Origin: Hyphomicrobiales bacterium
GTDB taxonomy: Bacteria > Pseudomonadota > Alphaproteobacteria > Rhizobiales > Xanthobacteraceae
Reading direction: 5' to 3'
Assembly (NCBI GenBank): GCA_003133345.1
Contig: PKXB01000137.1
Location: 13,697 to 22,280, forward strand
Length of the DNA stretch: 8,584 nt
The position numbers and the translations under genes are program-made. This document shows, in pieces, positions 1 to 6,895 of this stretch. Each line of letters starts with the position of its first letter. Within the stretch, counting starts at the first letter, position 1. The notes under the pieces were generated by a model, which searched no databases, had not been told where the DNA came from, and worked only from the letters and a program-made list of their open reading frames with translations.

Positions 1-551
1 CAGATGGCGTTGCAGGTGATGCCGGCATTGGCGGTCTCGAGCGCCACCACCTTGGTCATGCCGACCAGGCCGTGCTTGGCCGACACATAGGCGACCTTCT
101 GCGCGCTGGCCACCAGCCCGTGCGCCGAGGCGATGTTGAGGATGCGGCCCCATTGCCGCTTCTTCATGCCGGGCACCGCCGCGCGGATGGTGTGGAACGA
201 CGACGACAGATTGATGGCGATGACGGCATCCCATTTTTCGATCGGGAAGTCCTCAATATTGGCCACGTGCTGGATGCCGGCATTGTTCACCAGCACGTCG
301 AGCGCGCCGAAGCTCTTTTCGGTCGTCTTGATCATCTCGGCGATCTCGGCCGGCTTGCTCATGTCGGCGCCCGAATAGAGCGCCTTGATGCCGAACTCCT
401 TTTCCAGCCCGGCGCGTTCATTCTCAATCGCCGCCGCTTCGCCGAAGCCGTTGAGCATGATATTGGCGCCGTCGGCGGCCAGCGCGCGGGCGGTGGCGAG
501 CCCGATGCCGGAAGTGGAGCCGGTGACCAGCGCGGTTTTGCCTTTCAACAT
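1..551 (-). CDS. bdhA: 3-hydroxybutyrate dehydrogenase (SDR family), 3' end missing
   Basis: The visible 183 codons read as a short-chain dehydrogenase that interconverts (R)-3-hydroxybutyrate and acetoacetate with NAD(H) in the cytosol, in polyhydroxybutyrate and ketone-body metabolism. The Rossmann glycine motif TGSTSGIG lies at residues 10-17, NNAG at 89-92, catalytic Ser at 142 (NIASAHG) and the YVSAK pair Tyr155/Lys159. The stretch around NIASAHGLVAS and AYVSAKHGLVG is typical of 3-hydroxybutyrate dehydrogenases rather than of generic SDRs. The family is about 260 residues long, so roughly the last 75 residues lie beyond the left edge. The ATG at 551 is preceded by a GAGGA Shine-Dalgarno at 557-561, five bases away. 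The gene is divergent from zur. Family assignment is firm; substrate is inferred from these motifs. Confidence 0.9.
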   Translation of the reverse strand, partial: MLKGKTALVTGSTSGIGLATARALAADGANIMLNGFGEAAAIENERAGLEKEFGIKALYSGADMSKPAEIAEMIKTTEKSFGALDVLVNNAGIQHVANIEDFPIEKWDAVIAINLSSSFHTIRAAVPGMKKRQWGRILNIASAHGLVASAQKVAYVSAKHGLVGMTKVVALETANAGITCNAI

Positions 552-631
552 GGCAGTCCTCGTTGCAAGCGGCCTAAAAATGGCCAGTTATGCGGTTGGG
601 AAGCGGGCGACGGAACCTGCCTCTATTTTTG

Positions 632-649
632 TTGCAGTGCAATATGCAT
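632..649. promoter_or_regulatory. overlapping small palindromes in the bdhA/zur divergent promoter region
   Basis: Three palindromes overlap here: TTGCA-G-TGCAA (632-642, perfect 5-bp arms), TGCA-ATA-TGCA (638-648) and ATGCAT (644-649). They sit in an AT-richer patch of the 142-bp gap between two divergent genes, where an operator would be expected. Fur-family repressors bind short palindromes, and zur is adjacent, so self-regulation is one reading. The sequence does not clearly match a Zur box that I can recall, so the regulator is not assigned. Confidence 0.3.
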
Positions 650-668
650 GTTCGCGCGTTCGCGATAC

Positions 669-683
669 AACGGCTAAACCGTT
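669..683. promoter_or_regulatory. inverted repeat AACGG-N5-CCGTT just upstream of zur
   Basis: Perfect 5-bp arms AACGG and CCGTT are separated by CTAAA and end ten bases before the proposed zur ATG at 694. The position would let a bound protein block zur transcription or translation start. The repeat is short, so chance is a real alternative. Confidence 0.25.
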
Positions 684-693
684 AGACTTGCGT

Positions 694-1203
694 ATGAAGG
701 TGAATCGATCTTTGGCCAAAAAAGCTCACGCCCACGCGGTGTTCCCGGCGCCAGGTCACGACCACGAGCGTTGCGCCAGCGATGCGATCGCGCACGCCGA
801 GGCGATCTGCGCCGCGCGTGCGGGGCGCCTGACGCCGATCCGCCGCCGCGTGCTGGAGGCGCTGCTGGCGAGCCACCAGCCGCTCGGCGCCTATGAGTTG
901 ATCGACCGGCTGGCGCTGCGCGGCGCGCGGCCGGCGCCGATCACCATCTACCGCGCGCTCGATTTCCTGCGCGAGCAGGGGCTGGTCCACCGCATCGAAA
1001 GCCGCAACGCCTTCATCGCCTGCGTGCAAAATCACGCCAGCGCCGATCCGGTGGTGTTCCTGATCTGCGAGCAATGCGGCACCGTGGGCGAGGCGGCCAG
1101 CGCGGCGGTCGCCGATACCATCCGAACCGCCTCGCGCGCCGCCGGCTTCACGCCGAAAACGCCGGTGATCGAGATCTCCGGCATCTGCGCGCATTGCAAA
1201 TAA
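694..1203 (+). CDS. zur: Fur-family zinc uptake regulator Zur
   Basis: This 169-residue protein is a Fur-family metal-sensing repressor most like Zur, which in the zinc-loaded state shuts off zinc-uptake genes. The winged-helix DNA-binding part covers about residues 44-105 (RLTPIRRRVLEALL, then TIYRALDFLREQGLVHRIES, the segment that includes the recognition helix). The dimerisation part carries two CxxC pairs, Cys125/Cys128 (CEQC) and Cys165/Cys168 (CAHC), the usual structural zinc site. The N-terminal HDHERC stretch also fits alphaproteobacterial Zur. The open frame extends upstream to 385, but that part is antisense to bdhA, so the ATG at 694 is chosen; GTG at 700 is an alternative. No strong Shine-Dalgarno is visible for either start. 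Fur-family membership is certain; Zur rather than Fur or Mur is judged from the YRALDFLREQG...ES.N pattern shared with E. coli Zur. Confidence 0.88.
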   Translation: MKVNRSLAKKAHAHAVFPAPGHDHERCASDAIAHAEAICAARAGRLTPIRRRVLEALLASHQPLGAYELIDRLALRGARPAPITIYRALDFLREQGLVHRIESRNAFIACVQNHASADPVVFLICEQCGTVGEAASAAVADTIRTASRAAGFTPKTPVIEISGICAHCK

Positions 1204-1209
1204 AACCTT

Positions 1210-1324
1210 GTCATTGCCGGGCTTGACCCGGCAATCTATGAAGCAGCGCAACACAGACAGTCTTACGTAAGCTCGTCACGAGTGGACTGTCATCATGGAT
1301 GCCCGGGTCAAGCCCGGGCATGAC
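1210..1324. repeat. REP-like inverted pair of palindromic hairpins
   Basis: Two related 32-bp units face each other at 1210-1241 and 1293-1324; one matches the reverse complement of the other at 27 of 32 positions. Each contains its own hairpin with 9-bp perfect arms and a 5-base loop: ATTGCCGGG/CCCGGCAAT (1213-1235, loop CTTGA) and ATGCCCGGG/CCCGGGCAT (1299-1321, loop TCAAG). Four of the five differences between units are paired changes that keep both stems intact. Between them lie GACAGTC (1256-1262) and its reverse complement GACTGTC (1285-1291), the palindrome TTACGTAA (1263-1270) and CTCGT-C-ACGAG (1272-1282). CCCGGG-CTTGA-CCCGGG palindromes recur in Bradyrhizobium-like genomes, as I recall them. 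The unit lies between zur and the co-directed exporter gene. The first hairpin, starting nine bases after the zur stop, could also end zur transcripts, though no T-run follows. Confidence 0.8.
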
Positions 1325-1377
1325 AGGTAGAGAGTTGCGCGATAAGACATTCGCCAGCCGCCGGAAATCCCCATCGC

Positions 1378-2280
1378 ATGTCGCCCGCGTCCCATCACGT
1401 CACCCGCCCGCTCGATGCGCTGGCCGCGGCCATCGTGGTGGTGCTGTGTCTGTCCTGGGGCTTCAACCAGGTCGCCACCAAGCTCGCCATCCACGACATC
1501 CCGCCGCTCACGCAAGCCACCATCCGTTCGGTGATCGCCGCGCTGATCGTCGCCGGCTGGTGCAGGCTGCGCGGCATTCCGCTGCTCACGCGCGACGGCA
1601 CGCTCGCCGCCGGCATTGTCGCCGGCGTGTTCTTCGCCATCGAATTCATTCTGATTTATCAGGGCCTGGTCTACACGACGGCGACGCGCGCGGTGCTGTT
1701 CATTTACCTCGCGCCGTTTTTCGTTGTGCTCGGCGCGCGCATTTTCCTGCCGGCCGACCGTTTCCACCTGCCGCAATGGCTCGGGCTCACGCTGTCCTTC
1801 GCCGGCATGCTGGTGGCGTTCGGCCTGCCGACGCCGGCGGTGGATTCGCGCCAGATGCTCGGCGACGTGATGATGGTCGGCGCCGCGCTGTTCTGGGCGG
1901 CGACTACGCTGCTGACCAAGGCGAGTTCGCTCAACCGCGTCACCGCCGAAAAGACGATGCTCTATCAGCTCGTAGTCTCGGCGCCGATCATGGCGGTAGC
2001 GGCGTTCGTTTTCGGCGAGCGCATCACGCAGGTGCCGTCGGCACTCGCGCTCGGTGCGCTCGCCTATCAGACCGTTTGGGTCGTCAGCATCACCTTCGTG
2101 GTCTGGTACGCGTTGGTGCGGCGCTATTCGGCCAACCGGCTTTCCGCTTTCACATTCCTGACGCCGCTGTTCGGCGTCGCCGCCGGTCATCTGGTGCTGG
2201 GCGAGCCGTTGACGCCCGCATTCGCCGCCGCCGTGGCGATGGTCGCCGGCGGGCTGGTGCTGGTGAACCGGACGCGGTGA
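1378..2280 (+). CDS. DMT superfamily (EamA) transporter
   Basis: This 300-residue inner-membrane protein has the ten hydrophobic helices of the drug/metabolite transporter superfamily, arranged as two EamA repeats at about residues 18-149 and 164-297. Typical marks are the LSWGFNQVATKLA first helix (25-37), helix 4 TRAVLFIYLAPFFVVLGA (103-120) and the end of the second repeat, TFLTPLFGVAAGHLVLGEPL (259-278) followed by a glycine-rich last helix. Members export amino acids, nucleosides or other small metabolites; the substrate cannot be read from sequence. The ATG at 1378 is the first Met of the frame, with only a weak GGAAA upstream. The gene ends 9 bp before the convergent DUF3095 gene, leaving no room for a separate terminator. 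Confidence 0.9.
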   Translation: MSPASHHVTRPLDALAAAIVVVLCLSWGFNQVATKLAIHDIPPLTQATIRSVIAALIVAGWCRLRGIPLLTRDGTLAAGIVAGVFFAIEFILIYQGLVYTTATRAVLFIYLAPFFVVLGARIFLPADRFHLPQWLGLTLSFAGMLVAFGLPTPAVDSRQMLGDVMMVGAALFWAATTLLTKASSLNRVTAEKTMLYQLVVSAPIMAVAAFVFGERITQVPSALALGALAYQTVWVVSITFVVWYALVRRYSANRLSAFTFLTPLFGVAAGHLVLGEPLTPAFAAAVAMVAGGLVLVNRTR

Positions 2281-2289
2281 CCGCCCTAT

Positions 2290-3443
2290 TTAAGTCGGAG
2301 CGGCGCTTGCTTTGAGTGCACTGGCCGCCATCGCGTAGCCGCCCATCGCGCCGTCGATGAAGTGCACGTGGTTTGATTTGGTCGGCGACGGTGTGAAGCA
2401 GGTCATCATCGCCGCGTGCTGGCGGTGCGTGCCATAGCGCACGATTTTTCTGGCCGCGCAGCCGGCCAGATGCCGCTCGATCTCGTCCGCCAGTTCCGGC
2501 GTGCAATCGAGCACCATGCGCAGCGCATCGTCGAATTTCCGGAAATCCGAATTGTCGACCACCTCGCTGGTGTATTTCGCCGGAATGAAGCTGCCGACCT
2601 TGATGCTGAAATGCATGATCAGAAAATAAAGCAACGTCCACGCCAGCACCTTGATCTTGCGCACGCGCACCGACTCGCCCGGACGGCGCGACGCGCGCGC
2701 CTCGAGGTCGGCGCCGGCCGGCGGCCAGGTGAGGCGCAGCCGCTGGGCCGCCACCGGCCGCGACGCGTCCGGCGTTCGCTCCACGAGCCTTGCGATGGGC
2801 TCGATCGCGGCGCGGAACGCATCCCCGCTTGCCCGGGGTGCGGGTGCGACCACCAATGAGAGCACCACGCCGCGCGACGCCGGGATTTCCTCATAGCGGC
2901 ATGACAGCCCGGAGAGGTCGGGGTGCGCGCCGGGCGCGCCGGCGCGACCGCGATGTCGCCGCGCTTCATCGCGGCGTCCGCCCAGGCGATGCCGCCGCCC
3001 GCGAACATGGCAATCGAAATGTTCTGCGACGGCGCATAGCGGGCGACGCGGACGTCGAACCCGTGCGCGCGGATATCAGCGACCGGCACCATGCCGATCC
3101 GCAAGGTGAGATCGAGGTCCTCCTTCACCCAGGTCGCGGTTTCGGCGAGCGCCTGCCGCGCTGCTGCTGCGGCCTCGGCCGCCACCGCGAAGCTGGCGCC
3201 GTCGCCGCCGAACACGAACGGGAAATCGCGATTTGCGAGCGCATTGGTGATGGCGACAATCACCGCGGCGCCGGCCATGTTGACGGCCTTGTAGCGATTC
3301 TCGGCGATGGCCTTGGTCGATTGCATCACGTCGGCGACGCCGACCATCCAGTCGCCCGGCAGCGGCGCAAACAGCCTCGGGTCCATCACGCGGGTGAAGT
3401 CGCGCAGAATCGGCAGGCTTTGGTAGAAGCCGTCGGTCGGCAT
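2290..3443 (-). pseudogene. DUF3095 protein with cyclase-like motifs, broken by a one-base frameshift
   Basis: Two frames together give one DUF3095 protein of 384 residues if a single base is restored near 2931. The first 171 residues (3443 down to about 2931) end in DIAVAPARP, and the second frame resumes at about 2928 with AHPDLSGLSCRYEEIPASRG and runs to TAA at 2290. DUF3095 function is not established. The N-terminal half resembles class III nucleotide cyclases: GVADVMQSTKAI (Asp38) and FVFGGDGASF (Asp81) sit where the two metal-binding aspartates would be, followed by LRIGMVPV. The C-terminal half has a hydrophobic stretch at about 263-286 (KVLAWTLLYFLIMHFSIKVG) and the ending FIDGAMGGYAMAASALK. 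The ATG at 3443 is preferred; TTG at 3476 and ATG at 3455 are alternatives in the same frame. It is last in a likely operon, 51 bp after the antiporter stop. The break may be a true mutation or a base-call error. Confidence 0.82.
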
Positions 3444-3494
3444 GGTGGCACCCATGGCCGGGATATTATCCCACAAGGATGCCTGTCCCCAGAG

Positions 3495-5102
3495 CTACAT
3501 CCAGCCGCCGCCATCCGTCGCGCGGTTGGCGACGCTGGCTTCTTCCAGATCCAATTCGTATTCGATGCGCCGGCGTGCGTCGTCGGTGATCTTACCGTCG
3601 CGTAAGAGCTGATAGATGAAATCGCGCTCGGCTTCGATCAGCTCGGTCTTGATCTTGGCGGTTTGGCGCATGTGATCGAGACCCTCGGTCAAGTTCACAG
3701 GGAGTATCTGCACGCGGCTTTGATGGCGCGTGCGCAAATGCGCGATCGCTTCGGCCGGCAGTCCGCAATTTTTGATGGCTTTCTCCAGCCGTTTCTCGAC
3801 CTGCTTGAGCGCGGCCTGGCGCGCGCGCAGCTCGTGCTTGATCTCGTTCTTGCGCTCTTTCTTGCCGAGGTGAGTCAGCCCGAGCCAGCGCACCACCAGA
3901 GGCAACATCAGCCCTTGCCCAACAATCGTGACGATGATGACGCCGAAGGTCACGTATTGGATCAGTTCGCGATGCGGGAATGGTTGGCCATTGGCGAGCA
4001 CGTAGGGAATGGCGAGCGCGGCCGCGAGCGAGACCACGCCGCGCACGCCGGTGAACGACAGCAAAAACGGTCCCTGCCAGGGCGGCGACGGATCGCGCTT
4101 GCGTAATGAGGGACTGACCCAGCGCGGGATATAGGTTGCCGGAAACACCCAGATGAAGCGCGCTGCGATCGCGATCAGCGTCGTCCAGGCCATCGCGATC
4201 AGCAGATCTGGGATCGTGAAGATGTGTGGCTCGTCGAGCAGCGCGTGCGCCTGCAGGCCGGTGAGCAGGAACACCAGGCCCTCAATCAGGTAGACGATCA
4301 GGTCCCAGAAGAAGATGCCTTGCAGCCGCGTGGAGGAACCGATCAGGCGCGGCCCGGTCCAGCTCACATAGAGCCCGCAGGCGACGGTGGCGAGCACGCC
4401 GGAGCCGCCGAAATGCGCCGGCACCCAGAACGCGAGATAGGGCGTCATCAGCGACAGCGTGATCTCGACGCGCGGCTCGCGCGCCCATTGCCGCAGCCGC
4501 AGACTGAGCCAGCCGACGCCGATGCCGTAGACGATCTCGCCCACCACGATCAGCGCGAAGATGCCGGACGCCTGCGGCAGCGAGAAGGTTCCGGTGCTCA
4601 CCGCCGCGACCGCGAAGCGGTAGAGGATGAGCGCGGTGGCGTCGTTTGCGAGCCCCTCGCCTTCCAGCACCACCAGAATGCGGCGCGGCAATGCCAGCCG
4701 CCGCGCGATGGCGAGCGGCGCCACCACGTCGGGCGGCGCGATGATCGCGCCCAGAAGAAATCCGACCGCCCAATCGAAATTCAGCAGGTAGTGCGCGGCC
4801 GCCGCCACAGCGCAGGTGGTGAACACCACGCAGCCGAAGGCGAGCAGCGCGATCGGCCGCAGGTTGAAGCGGAATTCGCGCCAGCTCATGGCGACGCCGG
4901 CCGAATAGATCAGCGGCGGCAGGATCACCAGCAGCACGACTTCCGGCGTCAGCGTCACTTTCTGCAGACCGGGAACGAGCGCCATGCCGACGCCGGCGAC
5001 CACCAGCAGGATCGAGGGCGCGATGTTGAGCCGCTTGGCCGCGACCGCGACCGCCGCCAGCACCGCCAGCATGAACAGCAGCGTCTGCATGATCGCGGTC
5101 AT
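3495..5102 (-). CDS. CPA1-family Na+(K+)/H+ antiporter
   Basis: This 535-residue inner-membrane protein exchanges protons for Na+ or K+. About twelve hydrophobic helices fill residues 1-408. The CPA1 signatures are GAIIAPPDVVAP (Asp125), EGEGLANDATALILY (Asn153-Asp154, the ion-binding pair of electroneutral CPA1 proteins) and FTGVRGVVSLAAALAIP with its conserved Arg at about 354. A cytosolic tail of about 125 residues follows, charged and helical (RQAALKQVEKRLEKAIK, then IKTELIEAERDFIYQLLRDGKITD), and may be a coiled-coil regulatory region; no cyclic-nucleotide-binding or TrkA-type domain is visible in it. The ATG at 5102 has GAGGG about ten bases upstream; ATG at 5090 is an alternative. It follows the DUF1345 gene by 34 bp and precedes the DUF3095 gene by 51 bp. 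The ion cannot be told from sequence. Confidence 0.92.
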   Translation of the reverse strand: MTAIMQTLLFMLAVLAAVAVAAKRLNIAPSILLVVAGVGMALVPGLQKVTLTPEVVLLVILPPLIYSAGVAMSWREFRFNLRPIALLAFGCVVFTTCAVAAAAHYLLNFDWAVGFLLGAIIAPPDVVAPLAIARRLALPRRILVVLEGEGLANDATALILYRFAVAAVSTGTFSLPQASGIFALIVVGEIVYGIGVGWLSLRLRQWAREPRVEITLSLMTPYLAFWVPAHFGGSGVLATVACGLYVSWTGPRLIGSSTRLQGIFFWDLIVYLIEGLVFLLTGLQAHALLDEPHIFTIPDLLIAMAWTTLIAIAARFIWVFPATYIPRWVSPSLRKRDPSPPWQGPFLLSFTGVRGVVSLAAALAIPYVLANGQPFPHRELIQYVTFGVIIVTIVGQGLMLPLVVRWLGLTHLGKKERKNEIKHELRARQAALKQVEKRLEKAIKNCGLPAEAIAHLRTRHQSRVQILPVNLTEGLDHMRQTAKIKTELIEAERDFIYQLLRDGKITDDARRRIEYELDLEEASVANRATDGGGWM

Positions 5103-5136
5103 GGCATTGCGACCCTCATCTGAAGCGGTATGCGCG

Positions 5137-5832
5137 CTAGATGATATTCGAGATCATGTTCACGGTCAGCGCCAATATCGTCAAGTTGAAGAAGAACGAC
5201 AGCACGCCGTGCAGCGCCACCACGCGGCGGATGACCTTGCTGGTGACGGCGACGTCGGAGACTTGCGACGTCAGTCCGACGACCAGCGAGAAATAGAGAA
5301 AATCCAAATAGTCGGGCTCGTTGTCCTCGGGAAAATTAAGCCCGCCGATTTTTCCGTCGCGCTGTTCGCCATAATATTCGTGCGCATAGTGGATCGCAAA
5401 GATCGTGTGGATGAACGACCACGACAGCAGGATGGTCGCGATCACCAGCAGCACCTGAGAGACCGCCTCGGATGGCGTCGCCTGCTTCAAGCCGCCGAGC
5501 TCGAACACGATGGCGACCAAACTGGCCAGTGTCGCCGCCATCGTCAGCAATAGAATGGCGAAGGCGCCCTCGTCCTGCTCGGAGGCGCGCTTGCGCAGGT
5601 GGTCGATGTCGCAGCGCCAAATGATCGATTGCATCAGGACAAGATAGAGCGCGACACCTGCGTCCCATCCGGCCAACAGCTTGGTCGGCAGCCGCCAGTC
5701 GGCGAAGAACAAAGCAAACAAGACGATGCCGCCGAACGCGGCCGAGATCATCAGATGGGCGTGCAGCTTGGCGATGCGGATCGGTAGCGGTCGAAGCGGG
5801 GTCAGCGGCGGCGAGGGTTTTTTCTGAGCCAT
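5137..5832 (-). CDS. DUF1345 integral membrane protein
   Basis: This 231-residue protein has hydrophobic segments at about 25-44, 53-71, 90-111, 125-148 and 204-229, so it sits in the inner membrane. The family is recognised from HYAHEYYGE (148-156), the segment NEPDYLDFLYFSLVVGLTSQ (171-190) followed by SDV, and the end SFFFNLTILALTVNM. These form the conserved DUF1345 core. Its biochemical function is unknown; some relatives are annotated only as membrane proteins. It is the first gene of the probable minus-strand operon with the antiporter and DUF3095, suggesting a role linked to ion or pH stress, by context only. Only a weak AAGG is visible before the ATG at 5832. It shares a 74-bp divergent promoter gap with mtgA. 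Confidence 0.88.
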   Translation of the reverse strand: MAQKKPSPPLTPLRPLPIRIAKLHAHLMISAAFGGIVLFALFFADWRLPTKLLAGWDAGVALYLVLMQSIIWRCDIDHLRKRASEQDEGAFAILLLTMAATLASLVAIVFELGGLKQATPSEAVSQVLLVIATILLSWSFIHTIFAIHYAHEYYGEQRDGKIGGLNFPEDNEPDYLDFLYFSLVVGLTSQVSDVAVTSKVIRRVVALHGVLSFFFNLTILALTVNMISNII

Positions 5833-5851
5833 GGCCGCATTGATAGCCTTC

Positions 5852-5884
5852 GCGCATGATCCCGAATAGTGGGTATCGGCTCGG
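5852..5884. repeat. possible degenerate copy of a Rhizobiales dispersed repeat
   Basis: The run begins GCATGATCCCGAATAGTGGG and continues with TATCGGCTCGG. It resembles the CATGATCCCGAAAAGTGG...CCGGTTTTCGG repeat that I remember from intergenic spaces of Rhizobiales genomes, with the second arm decayed. It occupies the middle of the short gap between the divergent DUF1345 and mtgA genes. The match is from memory and has not been searched. Confidence 0.35.
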
Positions 5885-5906
5885 CCGGATGGGCTAGTCT
5901 TGCGCC

Positions 5907-6818
5907 ATGGTTAGGCCCGGCAAACGCTTCGCCAATATCCTGCGGCCCGTGCGCGCCGCCGCTATCGCCGTGCTGGTGCTGCTGGGGTTGCCCTATCAGA
6001 TTGTGCCGTTCTATGCCGTCGGCCAGCCGGTCTCCACGGTGATGCTCTGGCGCCAACTCCGCGGCGCGCGCATGCAGCGCACCTATGTGCCGCTGTCGCG
6101 CATCTCGCCGGCGCTCGCGCTCGCCGTGATCGTTGCCGAGGACGGCCGCTTTTGCAGCCACCACGGCGTCGATTTCGCGGAAATCCGCGACGCCCTGGCC
6201 GACGCCGACGATCTCGAGGATGTGCGCGGCGGTTCCACCATCACCCAGCAGGTGGCGAAGAACCTGTTCCTGTGGCCGGGCCGCAGCTGGTTGCGCAAGG
6301 CGCTGGAGTTGCCCTTGGCGCTGTGGATCGACCTGGTGCTGTCGAAGCGGCGGATCCTGGAAATCTACCTCAACATTGCTGAATGGGGCCCGAGCGGCGA
6401 ATTCGGCGTCGAGGCAGGCAGTCGTTATGCGTTTGGTAAACCGGCGCGCGAATTGTCGCCCACCCAGGCGGCGCTGCTGGCGGCCGTGCTGCCCAATCCG
6501 CTGGCCCGCAACGCGCATTCGCCCGGGCCCGGTTTGCGCCGGCTGGCGGGGCTTTATGTCGGCCGTTCGGCGCAAGCGCCTGACGCAGCGGCTTGCGTGC
6601 GCGCCACCCCCCTAGCCTTGCGCCAAGCCATCCTCTATAAGGCCGCCTTCATACCGACATCGCGAATTTCAGGAGCTCGCTTCCCATGGCTGTGCCGAAA
6701 AGAAAAACCTCGCCGTCGCGCCGCGGCATGCGCCGTTCGGCCGACGCGCTCAAGCGCCCGGCCTATGTCGAGGACAAGGATTCCGGCGAATTGCGCCGTC
6801 CGCACCACATCGACCTGA
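5907..6818 (+). CDS. mtgA: monofunctional peptidoglycan glycosyltransferase MtgA, C-terminus probably altered by frameshift
   Basis: MtgA polymerises lipid II into glycan strands at the periplasmic face of the inner membrane. One N-terminal anchor helix lies at about residues 17-35. The GT51 domain shows all main motifs: [14 protein letters not shown] with catalytic Glu78, [20 protein letters not shown] (107-126), [15 protein letters not shown] with Glu152, and the later [20 protein letters not shown] region. Family-like sequence ends around [14 protein letters not shown] and CVRA, near residue 232. The frame then reads ATPLALRQ and continues to 6818, overlapping rpmF by 133 bp with sequence that is just rpmF in another frame. 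A TAG at 6613-6615 directly after six C (6607-6612) would end the protein at 235 residues if one C were absent, so the biological end is probably near 6611. The DUF1345 gene diverges from it. Confidence 0.9.
   Translation: MVRPGKRFANILRPVRAAAIAVLVLLGLPYQIVPFYAVGQPVSTVMLWRQLRGARMQRTYVPLSRISPALALAVIVAEDGRFCSHHGVDFAEIRDALADADDLEDVRGGSTITQQVAKNLFLWPGRSWLRKALELPLALWIDLVLSKRRILEIYLNIAEWGPSGEFGVEAGSRYAFGKPARELSPTQAALLAAVLPNPLARNAHSPGPGLRRLAGLYVGRSAQAPDAAACVRATPLALRQAILYKAAFIPTSRISGARFPWLCRKEKPRRRAAACAVRPTRSSARPMSRTRIPANCAVRTTST
6618..6641 (+). promoter_or_regulatory. possible rpmF promoter
   Basis: TATAAG at 6636-6641 makes a fair -10 box 44 bases before the rpmF ATG. TTGCGC at 6618-6623 resembles a -35 box, but the 12-base spacer is shorter than the usual 16-18, so only the -10 element carries weight. 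Its place right after the expected mtgA stop fits a separate rpmF promoter. Confidence 0.25.
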
Positions 6819-6871
6819 AGACCGGCATGTATAAGGGCCGCCAGGTGCTGAAGGTGAAGACCGAAGCGTAA
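6686..6871 (+). CDS. rpmF: 50S ribosomal protein L32
   Basis: This 61-residue basic protein is bL32 of the large ribosomal subunit. The start [20 protein letters not shown] is the family hallmark, followed by the [20 protein letters not shown] segment common in alphaproteobacteria. It contains no cysteine, so it is the zinc-free form. AGGAG at 6671-6675 lies ten bases before the ATG. It stands downstream of mtgA and 24 bp ahead of the next small membrane-protein gene, with which it may be cotranscribed. Identification is firm. Confidence 0.97.
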   Translation: MAVPKRKTSPSRRGMRRSADALKRPAYVEDKDSGELRRPHHIDLKTGMYKGRQVLKVKTEA

Positions 6872-6895
6872 ATTCAACGCTGGAGGAAAGCGTTC

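Noticed and set aside
1276..2190. 304-codon open frame on the minus strand
   Set aside because: It is antisense to the EamA gene, rich in Arg/His/Glu/Gln with no family pattern, as expected of a shadow frame in GC-rich DNA.
2274..2284. GCGG-TGA-CCGC hairpin at the EamA stop as a terminator between convergent genes
   Set aside because: Only four base pairs and no T-run; chance is likely in this GC-rich sequence.
1299..2315. 338-codon open frame on the plus strand
   Set aside because: Out-of-frame shadow of the EamA gene with Arg/Ala-rich low-complexity translation; its start lies in the repeat element.
3474..3476. TTG start giving the DUF3095 protein 11 more residues
   Set aside because: An AGG upstream makes it possible, but DUF3095 proteins begin close to the FYQSLP segment, so ATG at 3443 is simpler.
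4224..5123. 299-codon open frame on the plus strand
   Set aside because: Antisense to the antiporter gene and dominated by Arg, Gln, His and Asp; no recognisable domain.
5802..6575. 257-codon open frame on the minus strand
   Set aside because: Antisense to mtgA, which has complete GT51 motifs; the translation is compositionally biased.
6686..6871. Functional zinc link between Zur and L32 (zinc-sparing ribosomal paralogue)
   Set aside because: The L32 here has no cysteines and a normal housekeeping context; it lies about 5.5 kb from zur and no Zur site is visible ahead of it.
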